Of a stretch of DNA of 64,000 bases, positions 34,605 to 42,208 are shown one piece after another. Location of the stretch: positions 92,501 to 156,500 of the forward strand of contig NZ_JARUBJ010000002.1 of assembly GCF_029626145.1 (NCBI RefSeq), in the 5' to 3' direction. The notes below the pieces were generated by a model. That model was not told the origin of the DNA and searched no databases. It saw only the letters and a list, made by a program, of their open reading frames with translations. The stretch is from Micromonospora sp. WMMD961 (GTDB taxonomy: Bacteria; Actinomycetota; Actinomycetes; Mycobacteriales; Micromonosporaceae). Numbering within the stretch: the stretch's first letter is position 1; every line of letters starts with the position of its first letter. The position numbers and the translations under genes were made by a program.

Positions 34605-35197
34605 ATGTCGAAGCGCAGTCTTCTACAACTAGCACTCTACACAAAAGTCGTCCGACCGCAAGCCTTTCAGTCCGTTCGCATCCGGTTACGTCCGCCCAGG
34701 TCCACGCCCTGCACGGGAGACTCATCCGCAGCCGTCGATAGTCAGGTGGGCACCGCGCTTCCTGGCGGGTCCGGCTCCGCAGCGGTGCGTCCGCGTCAGT
34801 TCCCCGACGTCCGAGCAGCCACCGAGCAGCCACGATCGCACGCGTACGCAACCGTCGCCGGCACGCACCTCGTCCTGCGCAGGCAGGAGATGAACACTGC
34901 GGCCGGCATCGTCACATCGAGAGCTTGCACTCACGCCTCGAACGCATCCCCGCCCAGCTGCCAATGCCGCCGATAGCCATTGCTCCCATCAGCTTGCGTC
35001 CCGCGTCGCGCCGCACTCGCTCCGACTCGACTGCCTCGACCTGTATGGACCTATGATCCCGGACCCTCACTGCGCTCCGGCCCGGATTTACCCCATTCCA
35101 TCCACACTCGGCGAATGCCGAGCATTTCGCAGGGAAACGGCCCTTCACCGCCTGCTGCTTCCCGACGATGAGCCCACACCACACCAAGGGAGAGACC
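34605..35197. other. Element end region without a recognisable gene
   Basis: 593 bp between the att repeat and the first integrase. Several open frames are present but none has a ribosome binding site with a protein-like sequence. The left 60 bp are less GC-rich than the surroundings (ACTCTACACAAAAG region). Confidence 0.55.
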
Positions 35198-36649
35198 ATG
35201 AATAGTCAGGGCGTCATCGGGAAGCGGTGCGGGTGCGTCGACACGGCGACGGGCCGCCGCCGGGGTAGTTCCTGCCCGCGGTTGCCGGAGCGTGAGCACG
35301 GCAGTTGGTACTTCCACTGCTCCACACGTAACCTGATCGGCCAGGCCGAACGGATACGCCGAGGCGGATTTTCGTCGCAGGCGGCGGCCCGCCGGGCGCG
35401 GGATGAGTTGCTGGCGCTCTCACGGGAGGGGCAGGCAGGCCGGTCGTGGACGGTCACCCGCTGGTTGCGGTACTGGTTGTCGACCAGGACCCGGATCCGG
35501 CCGACCACACGGATGCACTACACCCGCGACATCGAGCAGTTCCTCATCCCGCACCTCGGGCAGCTGATCCTCGGGGACGTGACCTCGCGGCAGCTCAACG
35601 CCGCCTTCGCCGCGATCGCGGCCACCCGCACCCGTGCCGGGCAGCTGCGGTCCGCCTGCACTCTGCAGCACCTGCACACCACGCTACGGGCGGCGCTGAC
35701 CGGCGCGGTCCGCGAAGGGCTGATCCGAGACAACCCGGCCCGGCGCGTCGAGTTACCCGCGCGCCCTCGCCCGCAGGCGCAGGTGTGGACCGAGGCTCGC
35801 GTCGCCCAGTGGCAGGCCAGCGGCGAGCGTCCCACGATCGCCGTGTGGACGCCGACGCAGCTGGCCAGCTTCCTCGACTACGTCCGCGACGACAGCCTGT
35901 TCGCTTTCTGGTGGCTGGTCGCCCTGCGGGGGCTGCGCCGCGGTGAGGCCGCCGGGCTGCGCTGGACCGAGGTCGACCTGCGCACCGGCCAACTGTCGGT
36001 GGTACGGCAGCGCACGACCGCCGGCTACGACGTCCACGAAGGGCCACCCAAGTCACAGGCCAGCCGCCGCACCGTGGCGCTGGACCAGCACACCGTGCGG
36101 GTGCTGCGCCAGCACCGCGAGCGGCAGCGCCAGCGACGCGCCGCGCGAATCGACGTTGGGAAGATGGGCCACGACAGTGGCTACGTGTTCACGGGTCCCG
36201 ACGGGCTACCGATTCGTCCCGGCTACCTCACCCAACGCCTGCGGCTGCTGGTCGGCCGGGCCGGGCTGCCTCCGATCAGGCTGCACGACCTGCGGCACGG
36301 AGCCGCGACCCTCGCCCACGCCGCCGGCGCCGACCTCAAGACGGTTCAGGACCAGCTCGGGCACGCCACCATCCACCTGACCGCCGACACCTACACCAGC
36401 GTCCTACCCGACACCCAACGCCAAGCGGCCGAGGCCACCGTTCGCCTCGTCCTCGACGCCGCCACACCCGGCGACGAGATCCGCCGCCAAATCGAGCACA
36501 ACAGGACACCACCGCAGGACCCGACCGCGGAAGAGCAGGCACCCTCAGCGCGTGGGTGCTGGCCGCGGTGGAAGCCGTCACGACCTACCGGGGAATCCGG
36601 GAGACGGACCTCGAAGCGGCGCCTCGGTCGCGTCCGCAAGCCACTCTGA
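35198..36649 (+). CDS. Tyrosine site-specific integrase
   Basis: 483 residues from ATG at 35198 behind AAGGGAGAGACC. The N-terminal part is Cys-rich (RCGCVDTATGRRRGSSCPRL). An SAM-like core-binding domain follows (WLRYWLSTRTRIRPTTRMHY). The catalytic domain shows LRGLRRGEAAGLRW (Arg247), LHDLRHGAATLAH (His363, Arg366) and ADTYTSVLPD (Tyr399). All tyrosine recombinase residues are present. The last 35 residues are basic and unlike the family, possibly a read-through tail. It is related at a distance to the second integrase at 40246-41541. Whether it moves this element or a nested one is unclear. Confidence 0.9.
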   Translation: MNSQGVIGKRCGCVDTATGRRRGSSCPRLPEREHGSWYFHCSTRNLIGQAERIRRGGFSSQAAARRARDELLALSREGQAGRSWTVTRWLRYWLSTRTRIRPTTRMHYTRDIEQFLIPHLGQLILGDVTSRQLNAAFAAIAATRTRAGQLRSACTLQHLHTTLRAALTGAVREGLIRDNPARRVELPARPRPQAQVWTEARVAQWQASGERPTIAVWTPTQLASFLDYVRDDSLFAFWWLVALRGLRRGEAAGLRWTEVDLRTGQLSVVRQRTTAGYDVHEGPPKSQASRRTVALDQHTVRVLRQHRERQRQRRAARIDVGKMGHDSGYVFTGPDGLPIRPGYLTQRLRLLVGRAGLPPIRLHDLRHGAATLAHAAGADLKTVQDQLGHATIHLTADTYTSVLPDTQRQAAEATVRLVLDAATPGDEIRRQIEHNRTPPQDPTAEEQAPSARGCWPRWKPSRPTGESGRRTSKRRLGRVRKPL

Positions 36650-36796
36650 CGGTTCGGGGCGTGAGGGCCAAGCGCAAGAAGGCCACGATGTTGGCGGCCG
36701 GTTCCTCGAACAAGGCTGAGGGCCAGGGCAAGAGCGCCCAGGGAGCCAGTGATCGTCTTCTCCAGTGGAGACGCTGGTCGCTCGACTCACGCCTGA

Positions 36797-37035
36797 GAGG
36801 CACCCTCCAGCGACATACGGGTCTTCGCGTGCGACAGCAGCAACGCGGCGCTGGCTCGCACCGCCTCTTGTCCATCTTCCTGAACACGTAGATGTACGTC
36901 TCGGCATTGGTGACCGGGCTAGCGTGGCCGAGGTCGCGCTGGATCATCTTCAGGTCGACCCCGCCGCCGGCGCCACCCCCTCGGCCGGGTGCCGCAGGTC
37001 GTGCGACCGCACCGGCGGCAGCCCCAACCTGCATG
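36797..37035 (-). pseudogene. C-terminal remnant of a third integrase
   Basis: About 240 bp closely similar to the C-terminal end of the integrase gene at 40246-41541 (positions about 40255-40490, by eye above 80 percent identical). One stretch reads VDLKMIQRDLGHASPVTNAE then TYIYVFRKM. It holds the tyrosine region but lost the rest, and small indels break the frame on both sides. It indicates an earlier related element, or a duplication, inside the same site. Confidence 0.75.
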
Positions 37036-37150
37036 GATCGGGCTCTGCCAGAAGCACGGATGACTGGCGAGGCGGCGCTATCGGGTGATTCGTTCATCGC
37101 TGAGTGTGACGCTGTGGCTGGTGCCGGACATAAACACGGTAGGAGGTGCC

Positions 37151-37699
37151 ATGGACGTCGCGGAGAAGCAGTTCACCGAGTTGTACGAGCGTCATCACGG
37201 GGATGTGTGGCGGTACGTCGCTCGGCGGGTCGGCAGGTCGGACGTCGGTGATGTTGTTGCCGAGGTCTTTCTGGTGGCGTGGCGACGTCTGAGTGATGTT
37301 CCGGCGGGGTCGGCGTTGCCGTGGTTGTACGGGGTGGCTCGTCTGGTGCTGTCGAACGAGGCCAGGGGCCAGCGGCGGTGGCAGGAACTGGCGCTGCGTG
37401 TTGCGGCGGAGCCGGACCGGTCGATAAGTGTGGATCATGCGGACGAGGTGGTCAGCCAACGTGACGTCGCGGTGGCGTTCGGCCGGCTGTCCGCCGCGGA
37501 TCAAGAGGTCTTGCGGCTGGTGGCTTGGGAGCGGCTGAGTGTCGCTGAGGCCGCAGTCGCTCTCGGCCAGTCCCGAGCGACGTGTGCGATGCGGCTGATG
37601 CGGGCTCGCCGCCGGCTTCGCATGCAACTGGGCGTGATGGGTGACGGGGCGCAGCGGGCAACGCGGGCGACGCCGTCGATGTCGAATTGGGGTGCATGA
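37151..37699 (+). CDS. ECF-type RNA polymerase sigma factor
   Basis: 182 residues; ATG at 37151 behind GTAGGAGGTGCC. Sigma-2 reads FTELYERHHGDVWRYVARRV and DVVAEVFLVAWRRLSDVP. Sigma-4 reads FGRLSAADQEVLRLVAWERL and SVAEAAVALGQSRATCAMRL. A basic tail follows. It is a SigE-like ECF factor typical of actinobacteria. The next gene starts 1 bp after its stop and encodes a single-pass protein, a likely anti-sigma or response partner. It is cargo of the tRNA-Arg element. Confidence 0.9.
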   Translation: MDVAEKQFTELYERHHGDVWRYVARRVGRSDVGDVVAEVFLVAWRRLSDVPAGSALPWLYGVARLVLSNEARGQRRWQELALRVAAEPDRSISVDHADEVVSQRDVAVAFGRLSAADQEVLRLVAWERLSVAEAAVALGQSRATCAMRLMRARRRLRMQLGVMGDGAQRATRATPSMSNWGA

Positions 37700-37700
37700 G

Positions 37701-38738
37701 ATGAATGCCGTCAATGAGGTCCGCCAGTTGCTGGGCGGCCTGGATCCGGCACGAGACGTCCATCCGGCCGACGAGAATCGGCGCGTGCGGGACCTGGAGC
37801 GCATCCTTGCCTCTGACCGCGCTGTGGGCAGCGTCAGGTCACGTCTTCCGCGGCGCCGTCTCGTGGTGGCGGCAGCTGGCGCGGCGGTCCTGGCAGTGGC
37901 TGCTGGCGGGGTGGCGCTGGAGACGTTTCGGCAGCCGCAGCCAGCGTTCGCGGCGACACCCGCGATCCTCAACTACGGTCCACCCGCAACCGCGGAGCCG
38001 GCCAGCGCCAGGTTGCAGAGGCTGGCTGCGCTCGCGGCGGCGCAGCCGGTGCCGCAGCGCCCGGCGGGGACGGTGGAGTACCTGGAATCGGCGAACTGGT
38101 TCCTGAACTCGTCGATCTCCGGTGGCCGGACGACGTCCGCTGTGGTGCCGCAGCAGTGGCAGTCCTGGCGAACCGACGAAGACGCCGGGCGGATGGTCAA
38201 GAAGGACCTGCCGCCGACGTTCCGGACAGACGCCGACCGGCGAGAGTGGCAGCGGCAAGGTGGCCGCATCGGCTCCTCCGAGGAGGTGCGCGACTCCGCC
38301 ACCGGCGGCTTCTACAGCCGCTTCCAAGGCCCGGTGCCAACGGACGCCGGGGTACTGCGGCAGTGGCTGACGGCCGGTGCCTCGGCGCATGAAGCGCCGG
38401 TGCAGTATCTGGAGGACGTCGCCGAGCTTGCCGGTGTGCGGTTGTTGAACCCGGCGCAGCGGGCTGCGGTGCTCCAGCTACTCGCCGACCTTCCGGGCGT
38501 CACGGTGACCGGGACCGTCACGGACCGGGCTGGGCGTCCCGGGGAGGCGTTCTCGATCGTGTCAGACGCTCATGGCCTGCCTGCCCAGTACACAGTGATT
38601 GTCGATCCCGGTACCGGCGCGCTGCTGGGGTATGAGGAGATGTTGACCACGACGGCGGGGAAGCTGAACGTGACGGTTCCTGCCGTGATCAGTTACCGGT
38701 CCTATCTAGTCGCCGAGTACGCCGCAATGCCGCGTTGA
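37701..38738 (+). CDS. CU044_5270-type membrane-anchored protein beside sigma factor
   Basis: 345 residues. A cytoplasmic head of about 50 residues (EVRQLLGGLDPARDVHPADE) leads to one transmembrane helix (LVVAAAGAAVLAVAAGGVAL). About 270 extracellular residues follow, with VEYLESANWFLNS and LADLPGVTVTGTVTDRAGRP, of the CU044_5270 family commonly encoded after ECF sigma genes. The topology suits an anti-sigma factor or sensor, though the zinc-binding ZAS motif is absent. ATG at 37701 within GCATGAGATG, directly after the sigma stop, so coupled translation is expected. Confidence 0.82.
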   Translation: MNAVNEVRQLLGGLDPARDVHPADENRRVRDLERILASDRAVGSVRSRLPRRRLVVAAAGAAVLAVAAGGVALETFRQPQPAFAATPAILNYGPPATAEPASARLQRLAALAAAQPVPQRPAGTVEYLESANWFLNSSISGGRTTSAVVPQQWQSWRTDEDAGRMVKKDLPPTFRTDADRREWQRQGGRIGSSEEVRDSATGGFYSRFQGPVPTDAGVLRQWLTAGASAHEAPVQYLEDVAELAGVRLLNPAQRAAVLQLLADLPGVTVTGTVTDRAGRPGEAFSIVSDAHGLPAQYTVIVDPGTGALLGYEEMLTTTAGKLNVTVPAVISYRSYLVAEYAAMPR

Positions 38739-38805
38739 CAGCGCTCGGGTGGGTGGCGTCTTCGACGCCACCCACCCGACGGTCGCTGCCGTTCAGCTCA
38801 GGGCG

Positions 38806-39369
38806 TCAGCCGTAGATGTCCTCGGCCCTGTCGTTGTAGCTGCCCAGGTTTCCCGAGGCGGAGCAGGCACCCATGTTGCGGTTGTCGCCGGCCCCATCGC
38901 CGAGGGTGCCGCTGTCGCTGCCCGAGCAACCGGTCCAGCCGCCGTCCTGGTTGTTGACCCACGAGGAGGTCTTGTCCTTGAACCCCCACTCGTCCAGGTC
39001 GTGCCAATACTCGTCGCTGAACTGGAGCTTGCGGCCGGCGAAGTTTGCGTGCTCGAAGATGCACAGCCAGTCGTTGTCGCAGCCGTAGTAGGCGAAAGTG
39101 CCGATGGGGCCGTCGGCGCCGAGCGACGCGCGAGGAGCCAGATCGGCGCTCGCCTCCGCGTCGGTGGCGTAGCAGCGCACCTCGGTGCGGGACAGGACGG
39201 CGCAGACCTGGGCGCCTTGCCAGCTCTTGGACAGGTCGATGGTGCGCCCCTGGAACGAGGCGGGCGATGGATCGCGCAGCGACGGGTTCGCGGTCGCCGG
39301 GCTCGCCAGTGCGGTCACGCCGAGAACGGCGACCGCCGTGCTGGCGAGTAGTCTGGTTCGTGTCCTCAT
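38806..39369 (-). CDS. Secreted peptidase inhibitor family I36 / crystallin-like protein
   Basis: 187 residues with signal peptide (cut near SPATANPS). The mature part carries CDNDWLCIFEHANFAGRKLQ, the beta/gamma-crystallin-like fold signature of the Streptomyces metalloproteinase inhibitor family I36. It has several cysteines (for example GWTGCSGSDS and MGACSASGNLGSYNDRAEDI), probably disulphide-bonded outside the cell. The role may be inhibition of a protease or general binding; not certain. ATG behind GAGGAGGTTCC, and it is convergent with the sigma operon. Confidence 0.83.
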   Translation of the reverse strand: MRTRTRLLASTAVAVLGVTALASPATANPSLRDPSPASFQGRTIDLSKSWQGAQVCAVLSRTEVRCYATDAEASADLAPRASLGADGPIGTFAYYGCDNDWLCIFEHANFAGRKLQFSDEYWHDLDEWGFKDKTSSWVNNQDGGWTGCSGSDSGTLGDGAGDNRNMGACSASGNLGSYNDRAEDIYG

Positions 39370-39701
39370 GGAACCTCCTCTGGATAGGAATGAGGGCGAT
39401 TGCGGCCGGGGTGTTGGCGCACCGCGGCTGCGAACTGTCCGTCTCTCCGACGGCTGGTTCCGTCGGAGAGGCGGACAACCTGCTGCCGAAGCTAGACCTC
39501 GCCAGTTGCTGGCGCGACCCCGTAACGCGGGTAGGCGAGGTTTGCTCCGAAGGTCGCAAATCGCACGTTGTGTGTTCGCTTCATCACCTTAATGTGATGG
39601 TGATTCGTGTCCAGCCCGGTGCAATCGCTCGCTGCTGAGCACTGCGGTCCCGTTGCCGTGACGCCGCCTAACCGCTCCCGAACCAGGTCCTAGCGATGCC
39701 G
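39370..39701. other. Intergenic region upstream of the I36 gene
   Basis: 332 bp. It holds a large imperfect hairpin at 39437-39476 (GTCCG-T-CTCTCCGACGG, loop, CCGTCGGAGAG-G-CGGAC), which falls in the leader or promoter region of the I36 gene. No gene is seen. Confidence 0.5.
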
Positions 39702-39739
39702 TGGAGCCCGCTCTGTCCGATGCGACAGAGCGGGCTCCA
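39702..39739. terminator. 16-bp perfect hairpin
   Basis: TGGAGCCCGCTCTGTC, loop CGATGC, exact complement. It adjoins the IS fragment and may be an IS-related end or a terminator. Confidence 0.5.
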
Positions 39740-39754
39740 TCCACACACACGGCT

Positions 39755-39937
39755 TATGTGGTCGCGACCCGCCGCAGCGACGACATGATCACCCTGATGA
39801 TGGGCATCGCCCGCGCGGACGACCTGATCGCCGGTCTGCCGGCTGGGGCGTGGTGCCGGCTGTCGGCCGGCGCTGGCGCCCACGGTCCCGGGAGTACTGG
39901 GGGCGCGGGTGTCGGTGGGTATCGGCGGGCACGCTAG
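39755..39937 (+). pseudogene. Fragment of an IS701-type transposase
   Basis: The frame reads YVVATRRSDDMITLMMGIAR, then ADDLIAGLPAGAWCRLSAGA, GAHGPG. This matches the pattern YVLATR-x(10)-A-x-LxxxLPAxAWxRxSAGxGAxGPR of IS701-family DDE transposases. Only about 50 residues survive, with a frameshift after GPG where the normal sequence would read GPRxYxW. There is no start or end of the gene, and no intact inverted repeats are seen. Confidence 0.6.
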
Positions 39938-40245
39938 CCGAGGGCGCTGCCTGCTCGCGCGGCATACCACGGGAAAAATCGTCCGCCACGTCTGCTTTGG
40001 ACCCCACCGCCCTTGCCTAGGCTAGGGGTGCTGGCCGAGGGCGTGCAGGCCATGTCCACCGCTTAACTCGATCTTGAGCTTGCGATCAACCATGCCTTGC
40101 CCACTCACACGGTCATGCACGAGTTCCGCTTCCTGAGGCTCCGGCGAGCCGGCTCCCGACATACGAGCGTCGAGCGGACGCCCGCGACAGCGGCAAGTCA
40201 TTGCGGCCGCGGTCGGCGTTTGACAGCTAGTACTACCCGCTCGAT
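39938..40245. other. Non-coding gap before the second integrase
   Basis: 308 bp between the IS fragment and the stop of the minus-strand integrase. No supported gene. Confidence 0.5.
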
Positions 40246-41541
40246 TCACGCCTGGGAGGCACCCTGCAGGGACATCCGGATCTTCGCGTGCGACAGCAGC
40301 AGCGCGGCGCTGGCTCGCACCGCCTCCTTGGCCATCTTCTTGAACACGTAGATGTAGGTCTCCGCGGTGGTGACCGGGCTGGCGTGACCCATGTCGTGCT
40401 GGATCATCTTCAGGTCCACCCCGGCCGCCGAGGCCAGCCCGGCGGCTGCGTGCCGCAGATCGTGCAACCGCACCGGCGGCAGGCCCAACTGCTTGACCAG
40501 CTTCGCGAACCGGCGGGTCAGCCAGTCGGGCTGCACCGGCCGCCCATTGGCGTGGACGAACACCCGACCCGTCGGGCCAGCGCCGCCGTGACGGCGCCGC
40601 TGCTCGCGCCACAGCTCCCATAGCAACGCGACAGTGGCCTCGTCGAGGGCCAAGGTCCGCACCCCGGCTGCTGACTTGGGCGGGCCTATGTGCTCCCGCC
40701 CGCCGATGACGATGACCTGCTCCCGGATCGTCAACTCGCCCGCGGCGAGGTTGATGTCCTCCCAGCGCAGCCCCGCCATTTCTCCTCGGCGCGGGCCGCG
40801 CAGCGCCACCAGCCACCACAGCACGAACAGCGGATCGTCGCGCACCGCCTCCAGGAACCGCGCCAAGTTGTCCAAATCCCACACCGCGACCCGGGGACGC
40901 ACGCCGGTCTCACGCCACACCGTCGCATGCTCGTCATCCCAGACGACAGCATGGGGACGCGCCCCGTTCGGCAGCCGTAGATCCCGGGCGGGATTGTGGC
41001 CGACGATGCCCTGCCGCCGCGCCTCCGACAGCGCGCTGCGCAGCACCGCGCGGACCCGGCTGACGCTTCCCGCCGAGATCAGCCGCCCGCCCCGCACGAC
41101 CTGACGGCAGATCGCGTCCATGGCCCGCTGAACGGTCTTCACCCGCAGCTTGCTCAACCGATACATGCCCAGCTGCGGGATCAGGTACTTCTCCACGATG
41201 CTGCGGTAGTTGAGCACCGTCGTGGGCCTCAACCGGCCCTCCATCTCGGACAGCCAGAAGCGCAGCCAGCGTCGCACCGTCCACGTCCGCGCCACCGCCT
41301 CCGGGCCCGGCAACCGGGCCAACTCCCAGCAGGCCCGCTCCGCCTCAGCCAAGGTCGCGAAGCCACCCCTTCGCACCCGATCACGGCCACCGTCTGCTCC
41401 GGTCACCTGCAAGGAGAAGTACCACCGACCATGGCTGAGATCTGCCAGCCGAAAGCAGCCGGCACCGAACTGCTTACCCGTCACCTCGTCACGGCAGCCG
41501 CACCGTCGATACACCCGACCAGGCCCCTCCGAGCAGCGCAT
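40246..41541 (-). CDS. Tyrosine site-specific integrase adjacent to attachment site
   Basis: 431 residues from ATG at 41541; the frame is open to 41655, but alignment with the other integrase supports the shorter start. The N-terminus has the same Cys-rich RCGCRDEVTGKQFGAGCFRL pattern. The core-binding domain includes WTVRRWLRFWLSEMEGRLRP. The catalytic domain includes LRGPRRGEMAGLRWEDI, VRLHDLRHAAAGLASAAG, then MGHASPVTTAETYIYVFKKM with the Tyr. Catalytic Arg, His, Arg and Tyr are all found. It lies 322 bp from the tRNA-side att repeat, the usual place for the integrase that drives integration into this tRNA. Confidence 0.9.
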   Translation of the reverse strand: MRCSEGPGRVYRRCGCRDEVTGKQFGAGCFRLADLSHGRWYFSLQVTGADGGRDRVRRGGFATLAEAERACWELARLPGPEAVARTWTVRRWLRFWLSEMEGRLRPTTVLNYRSIVEKYLIPQLGMYRLSKLRVKTVQRAMDAICRQVVRGGRLISAGSVSRVRAVLRSALSEARRQGIVGHNPARDLRLPNGARPHAVVWDDEHATVWRETGVRPRVAVWDLDNLARFLEAVRDDPLFVLWWLVALRGPRRGEMAGLRWEDINLAAGELTIREQVIVIGGREHIGPPKSAAGVRTLALDEATVALLWELWREQRRRHGGAGPTGRVFVHANGRPVQPDWLTRRFAKLVKQLGLPPVRLHDLRHAAAGLASAAGVDLKMIQHDMGHASPVTTAETYIYVFKKMAKEAVRASAALLLSHAKIRMSLQGASQA

Positions 41542-41689
41542 CAGCACCAGCCCCAAGCGGTCTGGACCAGCAGGGTCACCAGCCGCGCCGAGCATGCCCC
41601 CGCAGCAAACCCCGAACACACGAATTTCTCGAACCACAAGCTCACCGTCGATCAACTTTCTAAGAGATCGACTACGAACCAGGCGGGTT

Positions 41690-41704
41690 AGGGACTCGAA
41701 CCCC
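41690..41704 (-). repeat. Isolated T-arm-like fragment of a tRNA
   Basis: AGGGACTCGAACCCC, identical to the T-arm part of tRNA-Arg(ACG) at 41873-41887. Further matches (ACCTTCTCGATCCG against ACCTTCTGATCCG) follow after a 10-bp insertion. Possibly a degenerate older attachment scar. Confidence 0.4.
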
Positions 41705-41795
41705 TTCGCACGCGCACCTTCTCGATCCGCTGCGCGCTGGCACCATCGACCAGTTCAGCGACGCCATGCGGAGTCCTGAGCGTGTGTCACAGACG

Positions 41796-41815
41796 TGACT
41801 CACACCTGACTCACA
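41796..41815. repeat. TGACTCACA direct repeats near att
   Basis: Two copies of TGACTCACA spaced by one helical turn (11 bp start to start), 48-67 bp from the att repeat. This is the expected form of integrase arm-type or excisionase sites. Confidence 0.4.
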
Positions 41816-41821
41816 TCGACG

Positions 41822-41853
41822 CAGGGGAGATAGCCAGTTGGCTATCTCCCCTG
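41822..41853 (-). terminator. Element-borne hairpin after tRNA-Arg
   Basis: CAGGGGAGATAGCC, loop AGTT, exact complement. It lies 10 bp beyond the tRNA-Arg 3' end and so now terminates its transcript. It belongs to the element. Confidence 0.7.
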
Positions 41854-41862
41854 ATCAAGATG

Positions 41863-41910
41863 GTGCGCCCGAAGGGACTCGAACCCCTAACCTTCTGATC
41901 CGTAGTCAGA
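41863..41910. repeat. att repeat overlapping the intact tRNA-Arg
   Basis: 48 bp identical to 34557-34604. It covers the 3' part of the tRNA gene up to the anticodon arm, which is the classical crossover location for tyrosine integrases. Confidence 0.93.
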
Positions 41911-41936
41911 TGCTCTATCCATTGAGCTACGGGCGC
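41864..41936 (-). tRNA. tRNA-Arg(ACG)
   Basis: 73 nt without CCA. Acceptor GCGCCCG pairs with CGGGCGC; D arm GCTCAATGGATAGAGC; anticodon stem TCTGA/TCAGA with loop CTACGGA, anticodon ACG; T arm GGGGTTCGAGTCCC. Intact cloverleaf; it is the integration site of the 7.35-kb element, which has rebuilt its 3' half. Confidence 0.95.
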
Positions 41937-41971
41937 TCGTGCTCAGCCAGTGTACACACCCGGCTTTCGCG

Positions 41972-42062
41972 CGGAGACTCCGGGATTCGAACCCGGGAGG
42001 GGCTTTAAGACCCCAACCGCATTAGCAGTGCGGCGCCATAGACCAGACTAGGCGAAGTCTCC
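41972..42062 (-). tRNA. tRNA-Ser(GCT)
   Basis: 91 nt with the long variable arm of class II tRNAs. Acceptor GGAGACT/AGTCTCC; anticodon loop CTGCTAA, anticodon GCT; T arm CCGGGTTCGAATCCCGG. It lies 35 bp upstream of tRNA-Arg on the same strand, so both may share a transcript. Confidence 0.95.
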
Positions 42063-42208
42063 CTGGTGGCCCTGCAGACCACCGCGCCCGAGGATACAGG
42101 TCGCCACCCACCGGGAGCAAAACGACTTCCGGGGTACGCCCGCCGGTGCCACCCGCCCCCGTGTTTCCCCGCTGTGCGACGGGGTGATCAGGACTACGCT
42201 CCATCGAT

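Larger units (their letters stand above)
41542..41863. other. Attachment-proximal non-coding region
   Basis: 322 bp between integrase start and att repeat. It holds a short tRNA-like T-arm match (41690-41704), direct repeats (41796-41815) and a strong hairpin (41822-41853). It is the probable recombination arm region. Confidence 0.55.
34557..41910. mobile_element. 7.35-kb integrative element in tRNA-Arg(ACG)
   Basis: Perfect 48-bp direct repeats at both ends, one restoring the tRNA-Arg, with an integrase gene (40246-41541) facing away from that tRNA end. Cargo includes a second tyrosine integrase, an integrase remnant, a sigma factor and partner, a secreted I36-type protein and an IS fragment. 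There is no replication, transfer or phage structural gene, so it is either a small genomic island or the decayed core of a larger element. Composition and codon use are close to the host. Confidence 0.85.

Noticed and set aside
34560..34632. A possible second tRNA-Arg gene at the distal repeat
   Set aside because: Only the 3' half is present; after 34604 the sequence leaves the tRNA, so no cloverleaf can form.
36650..36796. Possible small gene between the first integrase and the integrase remnant
   Set aside because: No start with a ribosome binding site and no protein-like sequence; likely decayed element DNA.
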